From Arthrobacter sp. (GTDB taxonomy: Bacteria > Actinomycetota > Actinomycetes > Actinomycetales > Micrococcaceae), in assembly GCA_030146405.1 (NCBI GenBank), contig JASLBS010000026.1:1-26408 (forward strand): a stretch of DNA of 26,408 nucleotides, read 5' to 3'. This document shows positions 16,204 to 23,619 of the stretch, piece by piece. The notes under the pieces are model-generated. The model did no database searches. It worked only from the letters and a program-made list of their open reading frames with translations, and was not told where the DNA came from. A program made the position numbers and the translations under genes. Each line of letters begins with the position of its first letter. Position 1 is the first letter of the stretch.

Positions 16204-16253
16204 GTTTACGGCTCCCCGCTGGACGCGCGATGTGCCCGGCCTCCCGGTGTGCG

Positions 16254-17204
16254 TCAGCCCACAGCGGGCAGGAGGGTGTTGTCGATCAGACGGACAGCTC
16301 CCACCCGTGCGGCGATCACGGCGAGCGCCCGTACCGCGCCGTCGTAGCGCTCGTCGCCCTCCGCACCGCTGCGTACCGGGGTGAACGAGGAGGGGTCGAC
16401 GACGTCGAGGTAGTCCAGGTCCACGCGCTCCTCGCCCGCCACCTCGGCGCGGGCGGCAGCGAGGTCCAGGGGCTCGCCCCGCGCGGCGCGCCCGCGCAAC
16501 TCACGCAGCACCCTGGACAGCACCAGGGCCGCCCGCCGCTCCTCGGGGCGGATGAAACGGTTGCGGCTGGAGAGCGCCAGCCCGTCGGCGTCGCGGACGG
16601 TCGGGACGCCCTCGATCCGGACCGGGATGTCGAGGTCCAGCACCATGCGGCGGATGAGCGCGAGTTGCTGGGCGTCCTTCTCCCCGAAGTACGCCCGGTA
16701 CTCCGCGGTGACGCCGGGCAGTCCGAGGTTGAGGAGCTTGGCCACGACCGTCAGCATGCCGTCGAAGTGCCCCGGACGCGATGCTCCCTCCAGCACCTCA
16801 CCCATCCGGCCGGCACTGATGCGCACCAGCGGGTCCCCTCCCGGGTACATGTCCTCCACGGACGGCGCGAACACCACGTCCACGCCGCAGCCGGCGAGCA
16901 GGCGGAGATCTGCGTCGAGTGTCCGTGGATAACGCTCGAGGTCCGCCCGATCGCCGAACTGGAGCGGGTTCACGAAGATCGAAGTGACGACGACGGTGTT
17001 CTGTGCGTGCGCGGTGCGCGCCAGCGCCGCGTGGCCCTCGTGCAGGCCGCCCATCGTGGGAACGAGTCCGAGCGACGGCGGTGCACCCGGAGCCGTCCGC
17101 CGGGACGCCGCGCGCCCGAGCAGCGAGGACGTGGCGGCACGGAGTTCGGCGGCGGTGGAGACGACGAGAGGGATCGGAGGGGCGGAAGTGCCGGTGGGGG
17201 TCAC
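16254..17204 (-). CDS. panC: Pantothenate synthetase PanC
   Basis: PanC condenses pantoate with beta-alanine using ATP, the last step of pantothenate synthesis. The 316-residue protein has the HIGH-type nucleotide motif [10 protein letters not shown] (His55, His58), the FVNPLQFG active-site segment, and the KMSKS-equivalent ALSSRN. The start is a GTG with AAGGAC about 7 nt upstream. The N-terminal 43 residues are longer and more Ala/Ser/Arg-rich than in most homologues. It follows the DUF2520 gene by 75 nt. panB and panD are not in the window. Confidence 0.95.
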   Translation of the reverse strand: MTPTGTSAPPIPLVVSTAAELRAATSSLLGRAASRRTAPGAPPSLGLVPTMGGLHEGHAALARTAHAQNTVVVTSIFVNPLQFGDRADLERYPRTLDADLRLLAGCGVDVVFAPSVEDMYPGGDPLVRISAGRMGEVLEGASRPGHFDGMLTVVAKLLNLGLPGVTAEYRAYFGEKDAQQLALIRRMVLDLDIPVRIEGVPTVRDADGLALSSRNRFIRPEERRAALVLSRVLRELRGRAARGEPLDLAAARAEVAGEERVDLDYLDVVDPSSFTPVRSGAEGDERYDGAVRALAVIAARVGAVRLIDNTLLPAVG

Positions 17205-17279
17205 GGGGTGGTCCTTCTGGAAGGGGCTGGGGGCGCATCCCGACGGCGCGGAGCACGCTTCTCGGGGGTGCGGGAGGAG

Positions 17280-18212
17280 TCAGGGCACGGAATCACCGGG
17301 CGAACGGCCGTCCTCGGGTACGTCCGCGAGCACCGCGAGGATCGCTTCCCCCTGCGCCGGTGACAGGACGCCGCGCTCCAGCGCCCGCAGCGCCGTGGCG
17401 CGGGCCATGCCGAGGTAGGCCTGCCGGGTATCCGGCGCGTCGTGGGCGTCCAGCGCAGTACGGTGCGCCCGGACCGTGCCGACGTCACCCCGTGCCACCG
17501 GACCTGTGAGCGCGGATTCGCCTGCGGAGAGCGCGTTCTCGAGCGAGGCCTTCATCAGCGGTCCGAGCATCCGGTCCCCGTGCTGCACACCGAGGTCCGC
17601 GAGTAGCTGCGCGGACTGGGCTGCGATGGTGACGAGGTGGTTCGAGGCGTGGGCGAGGGCCGCGTGGTAGAGCGCCCTGGACTCCTCCTCGATGACCGCG
17701 GGTTCGGCACCCATCTCGACGACGAGCGCCTGGGCGATCGGCAGCACGGCGGCGGGTGCCGTGATCCCGAACATGCTGTCGGGGAGCCGGCCCAGGTCCA
17801 GGCTCAGGCCCGTGAAGGTCATGGCGGGGTGGATCGCCAGCGGGATGGCCCCTGCCGCACGGGCCGGTTGGAGCACATCGGTGCCGTAACGCCCGGAGGT
17901 GTGCACCACGAGCTGCCCGGCCTGCCACGCCCCGAGGCGGGCCAACCCCTCGACGAGCCCGGGCAGGGCGTCGTCCGGGACGGCCAGGAGCACCAGCTCG
18001 GCCCGCTCGATGATCTGGGGGATCTCGAGGACGGGCACGCCGGGCAGCAGGTTCTCCGCACGTTCCCGGCTGGCCGCGGACACCGCGGAGACGCCCACCA
18101 CGGCGTGCCCCGCGGATCTCAGCGCGGCTCCGAGGACCGAACCCACCTTCCCCGCGCCGATGATCCCGATGCCGAGACGGCCCGGCCGGCGCGACGCGTC
18201 AGCGCTGTTCAC
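17280..18212 (-). CDS. Rossmann-fold and DUF2520 domain protein
   Basis: The 310-residue protein begins with a dinucleotide-binding fold (IGIIGAGKVGSVLG near residues 15-28) like that of NADP-dependent 6-phosphogluconate or ketopantoate reductases. A mainly helical C-terminal DUF2520 domain follows. Family members lie next to panC in many actinobacteria, so a redox step linked to pantoate is often supposed but not established to my knowledge. The GTG at 18212 is chosen because GAGGAG lies 7 nt upstream and homologous sequence begins just after it; upstream in-frame sequence to 18365 is the other-frame shadow of the bPH2 gene. It overlaps that gene by 14 nt. Confidence 0.85.
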   Translation of the reverse strand: MNSADASRRPGRLGIGIIGAGKVGSVLGAALRSAGHAVVGVSAVSAASRERAENLLPGVPVLEIPQIIERAELVLLAVPDDALPGLVEGLARLGAWQAGQLVVHTSGRYGTDVLQPARAAGAIPLAIHPAMTFTGLSLDLGRLPDSMFGITAPAAVLPIAQALVVEMGAEPAVIEEESRALYHAALAHASNHLVTIAAQSAQLLADLGVQHGDRMLGPLMKASLENALSAGESALTGPVARGDVGTVRAHRTALDAHDAPDTRQAYLGMARATALRALERGVLSPAQGEAILAVLADVPEDGRSPGDSVP

Positions 18213-20121
18213 GGGTGGGCTCCTCGTTCTCCGGAGGTGTCGCGGACTCGTACCGCGGTACCTCCGGCATGACTTCCCGGACTGCAGGGGCGGCGGAGGA
18301 TCCGTTCTGCGGGTCCGGGGTCCCCGCGTCATCGACGGACGGGGCTGTCGGGATCCGGTCCTCACCGGACGGGTCCCGGCCGGATCCCGGGTGCTGCCGT
18401 TCCGACATGTCCAGTTCCGACATGTCCTCTTCCGGTATCCCCCGGCTCGGCGTCGTCAGGCTCGGCACCGTCGGATCGATGATCATCCCGTCGTGCACGG
18501 GCGCCCCCTCCTGAGCGGGCAATATCTCCTGCGACATGGCGCCCTGCTGTGAAGCGGCGCCCTCACGCGCGGGCAGGAAGCCGGTCGAGGTGCCGTCGAC
18601 CTCCTGCACGTCCTCCGCCACACGGACGGGCTTCATCCACTGTTCGGGCCCACTGCGACGCCGCGCCTCCGCGGCTCGGTCCGCCTGTCCGTGGAACAGC
18701 TCCCAGGCCACGTCGGAGTCCACGAGCGGAACGCGGGGGGTGACCGGACCGGGCGTCGTCTGGAGCTGCAGCCCGGCCAGCCGGAAGCGGCGATCGAGCG
18801 GCCCCTGGTGCAGGGAGAGTGACTGCGTGCGTTCGTGCGGGACGACGACGAGCTGACGCCACAGCACACCGGAGCGCATGAGCAGGGCCGTGCCGGTCAC
18901 GGCGAAGCCGTTGCGTCGCCAGGCGAGGGGGGCGAGCCAGCGTGCACGGCGCGGGGTGGTGGTGAAACCCTCGGCATCACCCCGGCTGTCCATACCCGCG
19001 AAGAAGACCTCGACCGGACGCTCGGTCCCGGGATCGGGCAGCACGAGGGCCAGGATCTGCAGTACTTCCTCGCGTGTGCCCACCGGTAACAGGGTGGCCC
19101 GGGCCTGGCCCTCGGTGGAGGCGGAGACACCGTACCCGGCCACGTTGACCGTGACGCGGTACCAGCCCTTGAGCCGCCACAGGGGGGACTGGATGATCCC
19201 GAGCGCCTGGACGCGTCCGGGTGGGACCGTCTGCGCCCGCGTGTCCAGCAGTCCGTAGCGCATGCGGATGCCGTCGGGGGAAGTGGCGGCGCGGAAGTTG
19301 TAGCCGGTGTTCAACGCGGACCAGTAGGCGCCGATGACGCCGATCCCGATCGGGATGAAGGACGTCGCGATGATCGGCGTCTCGAAGCCGATGCTGAGCG
19401 CCACGATGCCGGCGACCGCCAGCACCAGGGCGAGGGTGGTGCCGGACAGGACCGCGGCTCCGATCACCCGCCCGGGCGGTACCACCACCACCTCCCGCTC
19501 GGGGGCCTCCATGACCTCGTCCGGGTGCTCGGGGTCCGCCACCACTCCTGCCGCGCGGGCGAGGATGGTGGCACGCAGCTTCTTCGCCTGACCGAGCCGG
19601 AGGAATGCGAGCCGGACGGCCGATTCCCCGGCGTCCGCCACCTCGAACTTCAGCTCGGCGAGACCGAAGATCCGCGCGAGGAAGGGCTGGATGATGTCGA
19701 TGGCCTGGACCCGGTCCAGGCGTGCCTGCCGCTGCTGCCGGAACAGGACGCCCGAGTGGACCCGGACGTACTCGGCGGTCACCTGGTAGCGCGTGAAGTA
19801 CCAGGAGACGAAGAACGCACTCGCGATCAGCAGGACCACGCCCAGGAGGATCCCCAGGGCGAGGAGCACGTTCATGCCCTCCGGGATGGGGCTCCGGCCC
19901 CTCGTCCCGCTCCCGAAGAGACCCTCCGCCCAGTCGCGGCTGAGGAAGAAGATGATGGCCACGAGCGCGATCCAGCCGCGGACCAGGGGTGAGATGAAGT
20001 GGACGCGTCGCCACTCGTCGCCGGGCATGATCGGAGGTTCGGTAGCGGGCACACCCTCGCCGCTCAGTGCCGTACCGCCGGGGGCCGCACCGGAGCCGTC
20101 GGGTTCCTGCCCGGCCGTCAT
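18199..20121 (-). CDS. Large bPH2-domain membrane protein (YdbT-like)
   Basis: The 640-residue protein has two hydrophobic segments near residues 45-100, then a bacterial PH (bPH2, YdbT-type) domain with the typical hallmark RQQRQARLDRVQAIDIIQPFLAR. A second pair of hydrophobic segments (about 215-265) is followed by a second bPH2 unit, and a third unit comes with QSLSLHQGPLDRRFRLAGLQLQ. The last 130 residues are a disordered, acidic Pro/Ser/Glu tail with short repeats (LPAxEGA; DMSE). B. subtilis YdbS/YdbT pairs have been tied to resistance to antimicrobial peptides; function here is unknown. The ATG overlaps the upstream bPH2 gene by 4 nt, so the two are co-translated. Confidence 0.85.
   Translation of the reverse strand: MTAGQEPDGSGAAPGGTALSGEGVPATEPPIMPGDEWRRVHFISPLVRGWIALVAIIFFLSRDWAEGLFGSGTRGRSPIPEGMNVLLALGILLGVVLLIASAFFVSWYFTRYQVTAEYVRVHSGVLFRQQRQARLDRVQAIDIIQPFLARIFGLAELKFEVADAGESAVRLAFLRLGQAKKLRATILARAAGVVADPEHPDEVMEAPEREVVVVPPGRVIGAAVLSGTTLALVLAVAGIVALSIGFETPIIATSFIPIGIGVIGAYWSALNTGYNFRAATSPDGIRMRYGLLDTRAQTVPPGRVQALGIIQSPLWRLKGWYRVTVNVAGYGVSASTEGQARATLLPVGTREEVLQILALVLPDPGTERPVEVFFAGMDSRGDAEGFTTTPRRARWLAPLAWRRNGFAVTGTALLMRSGVLWRQLVVVPHERTQSLSLHQGPLDRRFRLAGLQLQTTPGPVTPRVPLVDSDVAWELFHGQADRAAEARRRSGPEQWMKPVRVAEDVQEVDGTSTGFLPAREGAASQQGAMSQEILPAQEGAPVHDGMIIDPTVPSLTTPSRGIPEEDMSELDMSERQHPGSGRDPSGEDRIPTAPSVDDAGTPDPQNGSSAAPAVREVMPEVPRYESATPPENEEPTREQR
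18399..18427 (-). repeat. Short tandem repeat in the bPH2 gene tail
   Basis: GTTCCGACATGTCC occurs twice with a period of 15 nt (18399-18412 and 18414-18427). Each copy contains the palindrome GACATGTC. It encodes the repeated DMSE residues of the acidic tail. In-frame length (15 nt) means slippage would not break the gene. Confidence 0.7.
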
Positions 20122-20633
20122 AGCCCGGCCAGCCTGGCTTCTCCCCGCGCGGAGAGCTGCTCGCGCAGACGTGAACCCTCCACGGTGGGCAGGCCTGGGA
20201 TGGTCGCGTCCGTGGCAGGGGAGGCGGTGTGCAGCTTCAGTGTGCAGATACCGAACGCCCGTTCGAGGGGACCGACGGCCACGTCCACGTACTGCATCCG
20301 CCCGTAGGGCACCACCAGCGTGCGCTGGAAGAAGACGCCCTGGCGGACCAGGAGATCGTCGTCGCGCTCCGCGTAGCCGATGGCCGCCACCTGGCGCGGG
20401 AGCAGGACACCCCGCCAGATCACCGAGACCAGCACGACGGCGGGCAGCGCCCACGCCACCCAGTAGGCCGGGAAGGAGCTCCACACCCCGGTCAGGCGGA
20501 GCACCAGGGGCACGCTCACGAGAACGAGCCAGATCAGGGACCCCACGAGCCAGCCGAGAACCCGCACCCTCAGGTACTTCGGTGACACCCGGGACCATTC
20601 GAGTCCGGACGGATCGATCGGTTCCCTATGCAT
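20118..20633 (-). CDS. Small bPH2-domain membrane protein (YdbS-like)
   Basis: A 171-residue protein with two hydrophobic segments (about residues 22-68) and one bPH2 domain containing VVPYGRMQYVDVAVGPLERAFGICTLKLHTAS, which matches the YdbS half of YdbS/YdbT pairs; the quoted motif is spread over residues about 98-130. The start chosen is the ATG at 20633, which overlaps the end of the DUF3180 gene by 8 nt and has GGGGG just upstream, although the SD spacing is short. An upstream start at 20705 would add non-conserved Arg/Ala-rich residues encoded over the DUF3180 gene. The stop overlaps the large bPH2 gene (ATGA). Confidence 0.83.
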   Translation of the reverse strand: MHREPIDPSGLEWSRVSPKYLRVRVLGWLVGSLIWLVLVSVPLVLRLTGVWSSFPAYWVAWALPAVVLVSVIWRGVLLPRQVAAIGYAERDDDLLVRQGVFFQRTLVVPYGRMQYVDVAVGPLERAFGICTLKLHTASPATDATIPGLPTVEGSRLREQLSARGEARLAGL

Positions 20634-21111
20634 ATTCCCCCTCGCTGGTGCCCGGGCTGCCCGGGCCGTCGTCCTCGGGCGGAAGCCTGCAGAAGTTCTC
20701 GACAACCAATCCCACCATAATCATCAGGATTCCGCCCGACATGAGGGCAACGGATCCCCACACCGGGGCGATGGTGGTGCGCACCGGGAGCAGCATGGCC
20801 TGATCGACGAAGATCCCGGCGTGCCAGCCGAGGCTCAGCGCGCCCGCGTAGGCGCAGGCCTGCGCCAGGACGAGCGTTCGGGTGGCGAGGATCGGGTCGA
20901 GCGCCCGGTCGCGCCTGCCGTTGCGCCACCGCAGCACGCGACGGCCGAAGAACAGGGTGATCCCGAGGATCAGCGCCGTGGTGGCCAGGGACGTCAACGG
21001 CAGGGCCGGCGTGCCGTACCCGCTGCGGGTCGCGGCCCAGTTCACCAGCCAGCCCGCGATCCCGGCGAGCAGGCCCACGGCTGCCAGCCAACGGAATCGA
21101 AGGGCGGTCAT
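20626..21111 (-). CDS. DUF3180 integral membrane protein
   Basis: A 161-residue protein with four hydrophobic segments: about residues 8-26, 41-56, 78-96 and 118-140. A basic loop (RRVLRWRNGRRDR) follows the second, and an acidic, Pro/Gly-rich C-terminus ends the protein. This matches the DUF3180 family, which in actinobacteria lies directly after folK (Rv3605c in M. tuberculosis). Its function is unknown. It starts 6 nt after the folK stop, and its end overlaps the small bPH2 gene by 8 nt, so it belongs to the same operon. Confidence 0.85.
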   Translation of the reverse strand: MTALRFRWLAAVGLLAGIAGWLVNWAATRSGYGTPALPLTSLATTALILGITLFFGRRVLRWRNGRRDRALDPILATRTLVLAQACAYAGALSLGWHAGIFVDQAMLLPVRTTIAPVWGSVALMSGGILMIMVGLVVENFCRLPPEDDGPGSPGTSEGEYA

Positions 21112-21117
21112 GGCTGC

Positions 21118-21612
21118 CTACACTCCCTCGAAGGGCGTGAGGCCCGTGATGTCCTCGGCCTCGGCGGCCAGTTCGGAGACCAGCCGCCCGTTCAGTCGTG
21201 CCCCGGCATCCATCCACGCCCACGGCTGCAGCACGAAGGCGCGTGAAGCTGCGCGCGGATGGGGGACGGTCAGGACGTCGTCGTCCGAGGACCAGTCCCC
21301 GTAGGTGATGATGTCCACGTCGAGGGTGCGTGGGCCCCAGCGCTCGGTGCGCTCGCGGTGGTGCCTGGCCTCCACGGCCTGGCAGTGGGCGAGGAGCTCG
21401 TAGGGGCCCCGGTCCGTTTCCACCTCGATGACCATGTTCAGGTAGTCAGGCTGCTCCGGGCCACCCACCGGCTTGGTCAGGACCACGGGGGAGACCGCGT
21501 GCAGGCGGACGTCGTCGGTGTCCACGAGGTCCGCCACGGCGAGGACGAGCGTGTCCCTGCTGGTGCCGAGGTTGCTGCCGAGGGCCAGGACGGCCCGCAC
21601 GGTGGTGCTCAT
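21118..21612 (-). CDS. folK: FolK, HPPK (6-hydroxymethyl-dihydropterin pyrophosphokinase)
   Basis: FolK transfers pyrophosphate from ATP to 6-hydroxymethyl-7,8-dihydropterin, making the FolP substrate. The 164-residue protein shows the N-terminal LALGSNLGTSRDTL motif, the substrate-binding PDYLNMVIEVET strand, and the signature RWGPRTLDVDIITYGD with the two Mg-binding aspartates of DxD. The ATG overlaps the folB stop by 4 nt (ATGA), and it is followed after 6 nt by the DUF3180 gene. Length is normal for a stand-alone HPPK. Confidence 0.96.
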   Translation of the reverse strand: MSTTVRAVLALGSNLGTSRDTLVLAVADLVDTDDVRLHAVSPVVLTKPVGGPEQPDYLNMVIEVETDRGPYELLAHCQAVEARHHRERTERWGPRTLDVDIITYGDWSSDDDVLTVPHPRAASRAFVLQPWAWMDAGARLNGRLVSELAAEAEDITGLTPFEGV

Positions 21613-22016
21613 GCGCGGCTCCTCCGCAGCGTCACGGAGACGTCCCCGAACGGCACGGAGATGGGAGCCTTCGGCTTGTGGACCGTCACGTCCACCGCCA
21701 GGACCGCGAAGGTCTCCAGCACCGCTGCCGCGATGGTCTCCGCGAGGGCTTCGACGAGATCGAAGGGGGTGCCGGCGATGATCCCGTGGACCAGCTCGGC
21801 CACCTCCCCGTAGTGCGCCGTCCGAGCCAGGTCGTCGCTGGTCCCGGCGGGCTGCAGGTCGAGGTGGAGCACGAGGTCGACCACGAAGGGTTGACCGTCC
21901 CGGCGCTCGTGCTCGAACACGCCGTGGTGCCCCGTGGCCGTGATGCCGCTGAGTTCGACCGTGTCCAGATCACCGGACGGGGAGCCGCGGCGGGCGGTGG
22001 GGGGCGAGGTGGTCAC
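21609..22016 (-). CDS. folB: FolB, dihydroneopterin aldolase
   Basis: FolB splits 7,8-dihydroneopterin into 6-hydroxymethyl-dihydropterin and glycolaldehyde. The 135-residue protein carries the family pattern GITATGHHGVFEHERRDGQ, a conserved YGEVAELV segment, the LVEALAETIA helix with the glutamate that anchors the pterin, and the VTVHKPKAPI strand with the catalytic lysine. The start is a GTG that overlaps the folP stop (GTGA), indicating coupling; the first 15 residues are Ser/Pro/Arg-rich and probably disordered. Confidence 0.95.
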   Translation of the reverse strand: MTTSPPTARRGSPSGDLDTVELSGITATGHHGVFEHERRDGQPFVVDLVLHLDLQPAGTSDDLARTAHYGEVAELVHGIIAGTPFDLVEALAETIAAAVLETFAVLAVDVTVHKPKAPISVPFGDVSVTLRRSRA

Positions 22017-22921
22017 CGCCGCTGTCCGGCTGCCGCCACCTTGACGGCGTCGACGGTGGCGGCGGCGTCGTGCACGCGCACTCCCCAGGCACCGCCGGCG
22101 GCAGCGAGCGTCGCGACGGCGAGGGACCCGTGGTCACGCTCGGCGGGCGCCGCGGCCTTTCCGGCCGAGGTCAGGAGCGTCCCGAGGAACCGCTTGCGGG
22201 ACGCACCCACCACCACCCGGTGCCCGAGTCCGGTGAAGGCGTCGAGTCCCCGGATGATCGCCCAGTTGTGCTCGTCCGTCTTGGCGAAGCCCAACCCGGG
22301 ATCGAGGATGATCTGCTCCGCGGACACGCCCGCCGAGACGAACGAGTCGCGGAGCTCGGTGAGCTCGGCCACCACCTCTGCCACCACGTCGTCGTAGGTC
22401 GCGAGGCCGTCCATCGTCTCCGCCGTACCGCGGCGGTGCGTCAGGATGTAGGGCACCTTCCGCTCGGCCACGAGGGAGGGCATCGCGGGGTCGTGCTCCA
22501 CTCCGGAGATGTCATTGATGATCGCCGCACCGGCGTCGAGCGCCTGGCGCGCGGTCTCTGCGTGCATGGTGTCGATGCTCACCAGCGCGCCCGCCGAGAC
22601 GAGGGCCTTCACCACCGGGAGGACGCGCTTCAGCTCCTCCTCCACAGGCACCTGCCGGGCATTGGGCCGCGTGGACTCCCCGCCGACGTCGATGATGTCC
22701 GCACCGGCGTAGTGCATCCGCAGTCCGTGGCCGATCGCCTCGTCCATGGCTGAGTACTTGCCGCCGTCGCTGAACGAGTCCGGGGTGACGTTGAGGATCC
22801 CCATCACGACGGCGCGGTCGGTGGGGAGGTCGGCCACGGTCTTGGCGACGCGGACGGGCCGGATGACGGGTAACGGCGACGTGGCCGGACCGGTTCCGGG
22901 CGCTGCGGCGAGTGAATCCAT
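22013..22921 (-). CDS. folP: FolP, dihydropteroate synthase
   Basis: FolP joins p-aminobenzoate to 6-hydroxymethyl-dihydropterin pyrophosphate and is the sulfonamide target. The 302-residue protein has the first signature GILNVTPDSFSDGG (41-54), the pterin-binding DVGGESTRP, the IINDISG strand, and the DPGLGFAKT and GASRKRFLG segments of the TIM barrel. A Pro/Ala-rich extension of about 35 residues precedes the barrel. The ATG lies 9 nt after the folE stop. All catalytic motifs look intact, so this is the functional FolP1 type and not the degenerate FolP2. Confidence 0.96.
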   Translation of the reverse strand: MDSLAAAPGTGPATSPLPVIRPVRVAKTVADLPTDRAVVMGILNVTPDSFSDGGKYSAMDEAIGHGLRMHYAGADIIDVGGESTRPNARQVPVEEELKRVLPVVKALVSAGALVSIDTMHAETARQALDAGAAIINDISGVEHDPAMPSLVAERKVPYILTHRRGTAETMDGLATYDDVVAEVVAELTELRDSFVSAGVSAEQIILDPGLGFAKTDEHNWAIIRGLDAFTGLGHRVVVGASRKRFLGTLLTSAGKAAAPAERDHGSLAVATLAAAGGAWGVRVHDAAATVDAVKVAAAGQRR

Positions 22922-22930
22922 GGGTGGGTC

Positions 22931-23548
22931 CTACCTTCCGAGTATGAGGCTCATCGCCTCGGCACGCGTTGCCGTTTCACGGATCTGGCCGCGCACCGCG
23001 GACGTGACGGTTCTGGCACCGGGCTTCCGCACCCCGCGCATCGACATGCACAGGTGCTCGCACTCGATGACCACGATCGCGCCCTTGGGCGACAGATGTT
23101 CCATCATCGCATCCACGAGCTGCGTGGTGAGCCGCTCCTGCACCTGGGGACGCCGCGCGAACACCTCCACCAACCGGGCGAGTTTGCTCAGCCCCGTCAC
23201 ACGGCCCTCGTCCGAGGGGATGTACCCGAGGTGGGCGGACCCGTGGAAGGGCACCAGGTGGTGCTCGCACGTCGAGTAGAAGGGTATGTCCTTGACCAGC
23301 ACCAGTTCCTGGTGGTTCAGGTCGAAGGACGTGGACAGCACATCACCGGCGTCCTGGTGCAGACCGGCGAACATCTCCGCGTAGGCCCTCGCGACGCGCT
23401 GCGGCGTGTCCGCCAGACCGTCACGATCGGGATCCTCGCCGATCGCCGCGAGGATCTCCCTGACCGCGCGCTGGATCCGGGGCTGGTCCACGGGTGATCC
23501 CGCTGCCGCCAGGGCGGCGTCCACCACCTCGTCATCGAAATCTGTCAC
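22931..23548 (-). CDS. folE: FolE, GTP cyclohydrolase I
   Basis: FolE converts GTP to dihydroneopterin triphosphate, the first step of folate synthesis. The 205-residue protein has the zinc ligands Cys94 and His97 (STCEHHLVP) and Cys167 ([10 protein letters not shown]), with the GTP-binding [18 protein letters not shown] segment between. The start is a GTG with GGGAG 7 nt upstream. It follows ftsH after 71 nt containing an inverted repeat (23570-23595) and leads the folate gene run. Confidence 0.97.
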   Translation of the reverse strand: MTDFDDEVVDAALAAAGSPVDQPRIQRAVREILAAIGEDPDRDGLADTPQRVARAYAEMFAGLHQDAGDVLSTSFDLNHQELVLVKDIPFYSTCEHHLVPFHGSAHLGYIPSDEGRVTGLSKLARLVEVFARRPQVQERLTTQLVDAMMEHLSPKGAIVVIECEHLCMSMRGVRKPGARTVTSAVRGQIRETATRAEAMSLILGR

Positions 23549-23569
23549 GGGTCGACTCCCATCTTCCGT

Positions 23570-23595
23570 CGTCGGGCATTCGGCCGTTCCCGACG
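23570..23595 (-). promoter_or_regulatory. Inverted repeat between ftsH and folE
   Basis: Perfect 7-bp arms CGTCGGG and CCCGACG with a 12-nt loop that contains CGGCCG. It ends 21 nt before the folE GTG. It may be a partial terminator for ftsH, an RNA-processing site, or an operator for the folate run. There is no U-tract. Confidence 0.4.
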
Positions 23596-23619
23596 CCCCG
23601 AGCGGCGTGGTGGGTGGGG

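Noticed and set aside
15001..16347. Open frame of 448 codons on the + strand opposite lysS
   Set aside because: Antisense to intact lysS; His/Gly/Val/Arg-rich low-information translation.
20122..20598. N-terminal extension of the large bPH2 protein to an upstream start
   Set aside because: The added 159 residues are the out-of-frame shadow of the small bPH2 gene; the ATG at 20121 overlaps the upstream stop in the usual ATGA coupling.
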